Assembly: GCA_012974315.1 (NCBI GenBank)
Contig: JAAXQI010000050.1
Location: forward strand, 1-7,819
Direction: 5' to 3'
Source: Desulfobacterales bacterium
GTDB lineage: Bacteria > Desulfobacterota > Desulfobulbia > Desulfobulbales > BM004
DNA length: 7,819 nt
The position numbers and the translations under genes were made by a program. The notes under the pieces are model-generated. The model saw only the letters and a list, made by a program, of their open reading frames with translations, made no database searches and had not been told where the DNA came from. Shown here piece after piece: positions 1-4,816 of this stretch (the first letter of the stretch is position 1; every line of letters starts with the position of its first letter).

Positions 1-111
1 ATTACAGACAGAAGATTATAGATTGATGAATTTTAATTAAATTTCTACCACAAATTTTCAATTTTCAATTTTTCAAATCTTCAATAATTAAAAGCTGAAA
101 GCTTTAAATAC
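1..111 (+). other. AT-rich leader upstream of metX
   Basis: This stretch is very AT-rich and shows no coding potential: there are stops in the metX frame (TAA at 85-87) and no recognisable protein. It should contain the operon promoter or its downstream part, but I cannot pick a convincing -35/-10 pair. It carries a triplicated heptamer (54-75) and a small perfect hairpin, AAAGCT-GAA-AGCTTT at 91-105, ending 6 nt before the metX ATG. The only Shine-Dalgarno-like string, GAAAG at 97-101, lies inside that hairpin, so initiation could be weak or structure-dependent. I see no SAM riboswitch or T-box fold; 111 nt is short for one, and an element starting further upstream cannot be excluded. Confidence 0.5.
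54..75 (+). repeat. Triplicated ATTTTCA heptamer in metX leader
   Basis: ATTTTCA occurs at 54-60 and 61-67 and then as ATTTTTCA at 68-75, three direct copies in head-to-tail order, with a looser TCTTCAAT following. It may be a regulator-binding array or simply low-complexity AT-rich sequence; nothing in the sequence decides between these. Confidence 0.5.
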
Positions 112-1287
112 ATGAGCGAATACATTGAAAACGATGAAAACGGAGTCTCTGTCGGGCTTGTAGAAAAGGAATATTTCACTTTTTCAGAGCCCCCTGACTC
201 AATGGTCCTGGAAAGCAATGCCCGTCTAGGCCCAATTACCATTGCTTATGAGACGCTTGGCACACTCAATGAGGACAAGAGTAATGTCATCCTCGTTCTC
301 CATGCCCTTTCCGGTGATTCACATGTGGCCGGATATTACAGCCAGGAGGACCAGAAACCCGGCTGGTGGGAAATCATGGTTGGTCCGGGTAAGGGCATTG
401 ACACAGACAAATATTTTATCATCTGTCCCAATATCATCGGCAGTTGCATGGGCTCAACCGGTCCATCCTCCATCAATCCGGCTACCGGGAATCCCTATGG
501 TTTTGATTTCCCTGTTGTAACCATAGGAGATATGGTAAAGGCCCAGAAAGCATTACTGGACCATCTTGGCATCGAAAAAATTCTGACAGTGATCGGCGGC
601 TCAATCGGTGGGATGCAGGTGCTTGAGTGGACAGTACGCTATCCCCATATGGTTTTTTCTGCCATTCCACTCGCCACAACAACCAGGCATTCTGCACTGG
701 CCATAGCTTTTAACGAGGTCGCCCGCCAGGCCATCATGGCTGACCCCAACTGGAACATGGGGAAATATTACGGCTCTGCCAAACCTAATCTGGGCCTTGC
801 CCTGGCCAGAATGGTCGGGCATGTCACCTATCTCTCTGATGAAGCAATGCGCCGTAAATTCGGTAGACGGTTGCAGAACAAAGGCGATTTCTCCTTTAAT
901 TTTGATGCTGACTTCCAGGTTGAGAGCTACCTGCGCTACCAGGGCCAGAAATTTGTTGACCGTTTTGATGCCAATTCATTTTTATATATCACCAAGGCGG
1001 CAGACTATTTTGATCTTCGAAGACAACATGGCGATGGTTCTGAGACTGAAGCATTTGCCAGGACAAATGCCAAATTCCTGGTCATCTCCTTCACCTCGGA
1101 CTGGTTATATCCAACGTATCAGTCCAGGGCCATGGTCAAGTCTATGAAAAAGAATAACATTGATGTAAGTTTCTGTGAAATTGAGGCCGAATGGGGACAT
1201 GACGCCTTTCTGCTCCCAAATGAACGTTTATCAGCTTTGATCAAAGGCTTTCTGGACCACAACTTTGCCGAGGTGCAGAAAAAATAA
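112..1287 (+). CDS. metX: Homoserine O-acetyltransferase MetX
   Basis: Transfers the acetyl group of acetyl-CoA to L-homoserine, giving O-acetyl-L-homoserine for direct sulfhydrylation or transsulfuration to methionine; cytoplasmic. The 391-residue protein is an alpha/beta-hydrolase of usual MetX length. Visible family landmarks are HALSGDSHVAG, PGWWE with GPGKGIDTDKYF, GSCMGSTGPSSINP, and the nucleophile elbow GGSIGGMQVLEW with Ser164. The likely triad is completed by Asp330 (in FTSDWLYP) and His363 (in EWGHDAFLL). There is no C-terminal CBS extension. The ATG at 112 is the only sensible start, since a stop lies nine codons upstream in frame; its ribosome binding site is weak. metW follows 30 nt downstream, and MetX-MetW pairs are known to act together in several bacteria. 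Acetyl rather than succinyl specificity is assumed from family; sequence alone does not prove it, because some MetX-like enzymes use succinyl-CoA. Confidence 0.95.
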   Translation: MSEYIENDENGVSVGLVEKEYFTFSEPPDSMVLESNARLGPITIAYETLGTLNEDKSNVILVLHALSGDSHVAGYYSQEDQKPGWWEIMVGPGKGIDTDKYFIICPNIIGSCMGSTGPSSINPATGNPYGFDFPVVTIGDMVKAQKALLDHLGIEKILTVIGGSIGGMQVLEWTVRYPHMVFSAIPLATTTRHSALAIAFNEVARQAIMADPNWNMGKYYGSAKPNLGLALARMVGHVTYLSDEAMRRKFGRRLQNKGDFSFNFDADFQVESYLRYQGQKFVDRFDANSFLYITKAADYFDLRRQHGDGSETEAFARTNAKFLVISFTSDWLYPTYQSRAMVKSMKKNNIDVSFCEIEAEWGHDAFLLPNERLSALIKGFLDHNFAEVQKK

Positions 1288-1317
1288 TTTATTAGTATTT
1301 TAAGTAGTTAATATTAA

Positions 1318-1962
1318 ATGACTCAAAAAACTGACATAACACCGTTGGAACTCAAACGTTTTGATCTCCAGATTATCGCATCCTGGATAAAACCGGGCTC
1401 ACGGGTTTTAGATCTCGGTTGTGGTGAAGGAGACCTGCTCCTTTACTTAAAACAGAATAAAGGAGTCAATTGCATAGGCATCGAAAACCGTGAATCCAAG
1501 GTCGCCTTGTGCATCGCAAAAGGTTTATCCGTGCTGCAGGGAGACATCATTGAAGAGGTGCTTGATTACCAGGAAGACACCTTTGATTATGTCATTCTAA
1601 GCCAGACGCTGCAGCAGGTATTTTACCCGGAAAAACTCATCAAATCACTTCTTGTCATAGGCAAAAAGGTAATTGTCAGTTTCCCGAACTTCAGCCACTG
1701 GTCCATCAGAATGCAGGTTTTGATGACAGGGATGGCCCCAAAAAACGAGCAATTACCGTATGAATGGTATAATACTCCGAACATCCGGGTCATTACCTTA
1801 AAAGACTTCAGGAAGTTCACTCGGGACCAGGGCTGTACAGTCCTTAAAGAGGTGGCAATCAATACCAACCACCACGACACCCAGGGACATATTGTAAGTT
1901 TTCTGCAGGACTGGCGTGCCATTTATGGAATTTTCCTCATCGGTAAAGGGGACAAAAAATGA
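1318..1962 (+). CDS. metW: Methionine biosynthesis protein MetW
   Basis: A 214-residue class I methyltransferase-fold protein of the MetW family. The SAM-binding motif I is clear as VLDLGCGEGDLL (residues 30-41), followed by the DYVILSQTLQQV region and the MetW-type segment FPNFSHWSIRMQ with PYEWYNTPNIR. In Leptospira and Pseudomonas, MetW is needed with MetX for homoserine acetylation; its biochemical role is less well defined than that of MetX, and methyltransferase activity is not established for the family. The 30-nt gap after metX contains no good Shine-Dalgarno, so it may be translated partly by coupling. Its last codons contain the Shine-Dalgarno of epsC (AAAGGGG, 1945-1951), and its stop overlaps the epsC start in an ATGA junction. 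Confidence 0.93.
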   Translation: MTQKTDITPLELKRFDLQIIASWIKPGSRVLDLGCGEGDLLLYLKQNKGVNCIGIENRESKVALCIAKGLSVLQGDIIEEVLDYQEDTFDYVILSQTLQQVFYPEKLIKSLLVIGKKVIVSFPNFSHWSIRMQVLMTGMAPKNEQLPYEWYNTPNIRVITLKDFRKFTRDQGCTVLKEVAINTNHHDTQGHIVSFLQDWRAIYGIFLIGKGDKK

Positions 1963-2957
1963 AAAAGAAAAAAAACACTGAATTTCTCGATTCATATCAC
2001 CAGTGCGATACAGCTATTGAGCCGGCAATTGCGCTGTATGACAAAGTACCTGCCGTGGTAAAAAAATTAATAAAACTGCTGGATGATAAAAACTCGTTCA
2101 GTCATGTCGAACCTATCCCGATTCCATCTAATGATTCGGTTGTGCAGCTTATTCATCAGGCCAGGCGCATCCTTTTTCCCGGCTATTTTACCCAGACGAC
2201 CCTGGCACCAGCCAACCTTGAATATTACCTGGGCCAGGAAACCACCAGTTTTCTTGAAAACCTTTCACGCCAGATAGTCTCAGCATTCCAGCATGATTGC
2301 TTCCGGCACGACCTGCCTTGCACCCAATGTTCAGACCAGGGTCGTGCCATTGCCTTAAAAATTGTTCAGGAACTGCCGGTAATCAAAAAACTTCTGGATA
2401 CAGACATCAGGGCATCCTTTGAAGGCGATCCTGCAGCCAAAGGATATGATGAGATCATTTTTAGTTATCCGGGACTCCTGGCCATCTCCATTTACAGGCT
2501 GGCCAACCTTCTGCATAAATATAAGGTGCCGGTTATACCCCGCATCATGACAGAACATGCCCACAGCCTCTCCGGCATTGATATCCATCCGGGAGCAACA
2601 ATTGGCGAAAGTTTTTTCATCGACCACGGTACCGGTGTAGTCATAGGGGAAACGACCGAAATCGGCAATGGTGTCAGGCTTTACCAGGGTGTCACACTGG
2701 GTGCATTATCCCTTCCAAAAGATGCCGGAGATCAATTTAGATACAAAAAAAGACATCCAACTATTGAAGATGATGTAATAATATATTCTAATACAACAAT
2801 TTTGGGAGGAGAGACCGTCATTGGAGCACGGTCAGTTGTTGGCGGCAACATATGGATAACAGAGAGTGTACCGCCTGACACAAAAGTCCTTCTCAAACGC
2901 CCGGAACTCATTTATGCTGGCAACGGCAGAAAAAAAATGAAGAAAAAGGGGAAATAA
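1959..2957 (+). CDS. epsC: Serine O-acetyltransferase, EpsC type
   Basis: Makes O-acetyl-L-serine from serine and acetyl-CoA, the activating step of cysteine synthesis. At 332 residues it is longer than E. coli CysE (273) and belongs to the EpsC-like branch. There is a helical N-terminal region of about 200 residues with the SAT signature DIRASFEGDPAAKGYDEI and FSYPGLLAISIYRLA, then a left-handed beta-helix of hexapeptide repeats (GIDIHPGATIGESFFIDHGTG onward). Expected catalytic residues are present: Asp222-His223 in DHGTG and His266 in KKRHPTI. Cys114, Cys121 and Cys124 form a small cysteine cluster in the N-terminal half. The C-terminus is lysine-rich (KKMKKKGK) and does not end in the Ile that anchors classical CysE in CysK. 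Its ATG overlaps the metW stop by 4 nt with a good Shine-Dalgarno 7 nt upstream. cysK starts 2 nt after its stop, and the cysK Shine-Dalgarno is inside its lysine codons. Confidence 0.93.
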   Translation: MKKKKNTEFLDSYHQCDTAIEPAIALYDKVPAVVKKLIKLLDDKNSFSHVEPIPIPSNDSVVQLIHQARRILFPGYFTQTTLAPANLEYYLGQETTSFLENLSRQIVSAFQHDCFRHDLPCTQCSDQGRAIALKIVQELPVIKKLLDTDIRASFEGDPAAKGYDEIIFSYPGLLAISIYRLANLLHKYKVPVIPRIMTEHAHSLSGIDIHPGATIGESFFIDHGTGVVIGETTEIGNGVRLYQGVTLGALSLPKDAGDQFRYKKRHPTIEDDVIIYSNTTILGGETVIGARSVVGGNIWITESVPPDTKVLLKRPELIYAGNGRKKMKKKGK

Positions 2958-2959
2958 AT

Positions 2960-4060
2960 ATGACCAGAATCAATGCCGATATTTCAGGGGTTGTTGGAAA
3001 AACTCCACTTGTTCGACTGAACAGGATATCCAAAGGACTACATGCTACAATCCTGGCAAAGCTTGAGTTTCAAAATCCCTTAGGCAGTGTCAAGGACCGC
3101 ATTGGTGTCTCCATGATAGAAGCGGCGGAGAACCAGGGCCTTATTGATCCCTATACCACCATTGTCGAACCAACCAGTGGCAACACTGGCATTGCCCTTG
3201 CCTTTGTTTGCGCTGCCAAAAAATACCGTCTAATCCTTACTATGCCTGAAACCATGAGCGTCGAGCGCAGAGCCCTGCTTCGACATCTTGGAGCAGAACT
3301 TTTTCTGACTCCCGGAAAAGAAGGCATGAAAGGCGCCATAGAAAAGGCACAGGACATCCTGGCCCACAACCCCAAGGCTTATATGCCAAATCAGTTTGCC
3401 AATCCGGCAAATCCTGAAGTTCACCGTAAAACAACTGCTGAGGAGATTTGGAGCGATACTAACGGCCAGGTTGATTTTTTTATTTCAGGGGTTGGTACCG
3501 GCGGTACTATTACCGGCGTTGCTGAGGTCATCAAGTCACGCAAGCCTTCGTTCAAGGCAGTAGCTGTAGAACCTGCAGATTCACCAATCCTTTCCGGCGG
3601 TAAACCGGGTCCCCATAAAATCCAGGGTATCGGTGCCGGATTTGTCCCCGATGTACTGAATATGAAAATCGTCGACGAAATTGTCACAGTTACAAACGAG
3701 AATGCCTTTGAGACAGCCCGACAGGTTGCCAAGTTAGAAGGAATTCTCTGTGGAATATCATCAGGTGCAGCAGTTTGGGCAGCAATGCAGATAGCAGCGC
3801 GTTCGGAAAACGAAGGCAAACAGATTGTAGTGATACTGCCTTCGACTGGGGAGCGTTATCTGTCAACAGATCTATTCATCAAAGAGGAGATGAGAACAAT
3901 GGCAACGGCAAAAAAACCGGCGGCTAAAAAGGCAGCACCAAAGAAAGCAGTAGCTAAGAAGGCAGCACCCAAAAAAGCAGCAGCTAAAAAGGCAGCACCA
4001 AAGAAAGCAGTAGCTAAGAAGGCAGCTCCGAAAAAAGCAGCAGCTAAGAAGAAAAAATAA
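2960..4060 (+). CDS. cysK: Cysteine synthase CysK with histone H1-like lysine-rich C-terminal tail
   Basis: O-acetylserine sulfhydrylase, a PLP enzyme that joins O-acetylserine and sulfide to give cysteine. The core is complete over about residues 1-306: VGKTPLVRL, the PLP lysine Lys45 in NPLGSVKDR, the substrate loop PTSGNTG (71-77), the phosphate-binding GTGGTITG, GISSGAAV, and the usual end PSTGERYLSTDLF. Cysteine synthases normally stop here (about 305-310 residues). This one runs on for 60 residues, from residue 307 to 366; residues 314-366 hold 22 Lys and no acidic residue, arranged as KK pairs separated by AAP, AVA or AAA. That composition matches bacterial histone H1-like DNA-binding proteins. 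The start is well supported: Shine-Dalgarno AAGGGG at 2946-2951, 8 nt from the ATG. The fusion is in frame with no intervening stop. An internal start at 3899 could release the tail as a separate protein. The core call is secure; the role of the tail is unknown. Confidence 0.94.
   Translation: MTRINADISGVVGKTPLVRLNRISKGLHATILAKLEFQNPLGSVKDRIGVSMIEAAENQGLIDPYTTIVEPTSGNTGIALAFVCAAKKYRLILTMPETMSVERRALLRHLGAELFLTPGKEGMKGAIEKAQDILAHNPKAYMPNQFANPANPEVHRKTTAEEIWSDTNGQVDFFISGVGTGGTITGVAEVIKSRKPSFKAVAVEPADSPILSGGKPGPHKIQGIGAGFVPDVLNMKIVDEIVTVTNENAFETARQVAKLEGILCGISSGAAVWAAMQIAARSENEGKQIVVILPSTGERYLSTDLFIKEEMRTMATAKKPAAKKAAPKKAVAKKAAPKKAAAKKAAPKKAVAKKAAPKKAAAKKKK
3883..3889 (+). promoter_or_regulatory. 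Internal Shine-Dalgarno before the H1-like tail
   Basis: AGAGGAG lies 9 nt upstream of an in-frame ATG at 3899, and another in-frame ATG sits immediately after it at 3890. The string encodes Lys-Glu-Glu at the end of the CysK core, so it may be there for its codons, but its strength and spacing are those of a true ribosome binding site and it falls exactly at the domain junction. Confidence 0.45.
3899..4060 (+). CDS. Possible internal-start small H1-like protein (53 aa) nested in cysK
   Basis: Reading from the ATG at 3899 (codon 314 of cysK) gives a 53-residue protein beginning MATAKKPAAKK. It consists almost entirely of Lys, Ala and Pro with two Val, has no acidic or aromatic residue, and is strongly basic. 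Free-standing bacterial proteins of this kind bind DNA or RNA non-specifically and are called histone H1-like; they usually start with just such a Met-Ala-x-x-Lys-Lys sequence. The good Shine-Dalgarno at 3883-3889 supports independent translation. I see this as a possibility beside the full-length fusion; an ancestral separate gene joined to cysK by loss of a stop codon would look the same. Confidence 0.35.
   Translation: MATAKKPAAKKAAPKKAVAKKAAPKKAAAKKAAPKKAVAKKAAPKKAAAKKKK
3931..4050 (+). repeat. Two tandem 60-bp repeats encoding the KK-AAP-KK tail
   Basis: Bases 3931-3990 and 3991-4050 are two head-to-tail copies of one 60-bp unit. The first 30 bases of each (3931-3960 and 3991-4020) are identical, and the second halves differ at only three positions by eye. 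Each unit encodes AAPKKAVAKK then AAPKKAAAKK with register shifted by the preceding KK. The unit itself is a diverged duplication of 30 bp, so the tail grew by successive in-frame duplication. Such arrays are prone to copy-number change without breaking the frame. Confidence 0.9.
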
Positions 4061-4190
4061 TTCTCTGACTCTGCCTCACTTCTCTGTGAGCAGGACAGTT
4101 GCTTTATCTTTCATCAGATGTGTGAATTCTCCACATTCTGTAAAAGAATTTGTGTTTCTAAAATACAAATTCAATTGTCAAACTGTTTCA
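4061..4190 (+). other. 3' untranslated segment between cysK and its terminator
   Basis: No gene is seen. Shortly after the cysK stop there is a modest hairpin (4071-4093): CTG-c-CTCAC pairs with GTGAG-CAG around a 6-nt loop, with one bulged base and no T-run, so it is not itself a terminator but could protect or process the 3' end. The rest is AT-rich and unremarkable. Confidence 0.4.
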
Positions 4191-4228
4191 CCAGAAAAAG
4201 CCGGCTCAAGTGAGCCGGCTTTTTCTGG
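4191..4228. terminator. Strong symmetric intrinsic terminator, probably bidirectional
   Basis: CCAGAAAAAGCCGGCTCA (4191-4208) is exactly complementary to TGAGCCGGCTTTTTCTGG (4211-4228), separated only by AG. The GC-rich core GCCGGCTCA/TGAGCCGGC is followed by TTTTT on the + strand and, because of the A-run in the left arm, also by TTTTT on the - strand. It ends the metX-metW-epsC-cysK transcript and could equally have ended transcripts of the decayed gene on the - strand whose remains stop just to its right. Confidence 0.9.
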
Positions 4229-4260
4229 TTACCATTCCCCAATATACACAAGCTATTTGA

Positions 4261-4699
4261 TAGACGGCCCAACTGGCTGTAAAACAATACTACTCCGGTT
4301 TTGACTTCATCCCTTTTAATAGTTAGCGGCTGATGGTTTTTGCCGCCGTACTTGCCAAGCATTATACCGGGCCGCACAATTCCTTTCGCACCTGGAGCAA
4401 CCTCTTCGCTCAATTTTGCCACCAGTTAATATGTGCCTTCTTCCTGAAACGTGCACAGTATAAGAGCCGTCTGCTTTGCTCGGTCCGCCGGAAAACAGGG
4501 GAGGCCCCAGCCTGTCAGGTTCACTATAGAGCAGAATATAGGCGTTTGGCACCGGTTTTCCTTCTCTGTCTGTCAATGTTCCATAAATTGAAGCAATTGC
4601 AACAGCATTTGGATAGTCAGTAATTCCTTGGGTTGTATATCGGTATCCCTCCAGTCTGATCCTGTCTTGAATTGTTGGACAGGTTTTAATTTTGATGGC
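4261..4699 (-). pseudogene. Decayed carboxypeptidase-regulatory-like domain protein (frameshift plus nonsense)
   Basis: Read on the - strand, an open frame from 4699 encodes, without a clear start, RIRLEGYRYTTQGITDYPNA..., then IYGTLTDREGKPVPNAYILL, SEPDRLGPPLFSG and SKADGSYTVHVSG. This is the pattern of a CNA-B or carboxypeptidase-regulatory-like beta-sandwich domain (GxVxDxxGKPVxxAYVxLY ... ADGxYxV). The frame is lost near 4441. If one base is dropped there the next frame gives EGTY, a TAA stop (4428-4426), then LVAKLSEEVAPG, MLGKYGGKN and LTIKRDEVKTG, the expected continuation of the same domain, where YYLVA is the usual motif. One inserted base and one Tyr-to-stop change therefore explain the break. 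The 5' end is missing too: no signal peptide or start is visible before 4699. Such proteins are normally exported; the original function is not known to me. Recognisable homology ends about 4261, just before the terminator. Confidence 0.72.
4661..4683. repeat. Inverted repeat CCTGTC-N11-GACAGG
   Basis: Perfect 6-bp arms, CCTGTC at 4661-4666 and GACAGG at 4678-4683, enclose 11 bases, and TTTTAATTTT follows on the + strand (4684-4693). It could be a weak + strand terminator shielding nadE from upstream readthrough, or a dyad operator; it overlaps the 5' remains of the pseudogene, so it could also be chance. It lies about 40 bp upstream of the proposed nadE promoter. Confidence 0.4.
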
Positions 4700-4721
4700 T
4701 CAAGAATTAAGTGATTGATAA

Positions 4722-4750
4722 TTGCAATTGAGAATAGCTGGGATTATGAT
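4722..4750 (+). promoter_or_regulatory. Putative sigma-70 type promoter for nadE-hisD
   Basis: TTGCAA at 4722-4727 and TATGAT at 4745-4750 are separated by 17 bases; they match the -35 and -10 consensus at 4 and 5 of 6 positions. The expected transcript start would be about 55-60 nt before the nadE ATG. AT-rich surroundings make chance matches common, so this is a moderate prediction. Confidence 0.4.
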
Positions 4751-4816
4751 ACGGATCAAATTGAATGTAATGAAAACATAATTAGTCCGCAGGATATAAA
4801 AACAGCTTGAAGTGAA

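Noticed and set aside
1..111. SAM riboswitch or T-box upstream of metX
   Set aside because: No conserved stems, kink-turn or specifier-like elements are visible in this short AT-rich leader; sequence further upstream is not available.
1968..1975. A8 run at the start of epsC as a phase-variable tract
   Set aside because: Eight A in lysine codons (MKKKKN) is ordinary here; the frame is intact and nothing else suggests switching.
3421..3819. - strand open frame of 132 codons inside cysK
   Set aside because: It is antisense to conserved CysK motifs and matches no known protein pattern.
3931..4050. Possible CRISPR array
   Set aside because: The repeats are contiguous coding repeats without unique spacers, in frame with cysK.
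4086..4304. + strand GTG-initiated open frame (72 codons) after cysK
   Set aside because: It begins inside a hairpin, runs straight through the terminator palindrome and resembles no protein; it is chance open frame.
4333..4623. + strand open frame of 96 codons opposite the pseudogene
   Set aside because: It is the complement of the recognisable - strand domain, has cysteine/histidine-rich unnatural composition and no ribosome site.
4230..4816. Insertion sequence or transposon remnant in the gap
   Set aside because: No transposase motif, terminal inverted repeats with flanking duplication, or integrase remains are visible; the only coding remains are the beta-sandwich domain pseudogene.
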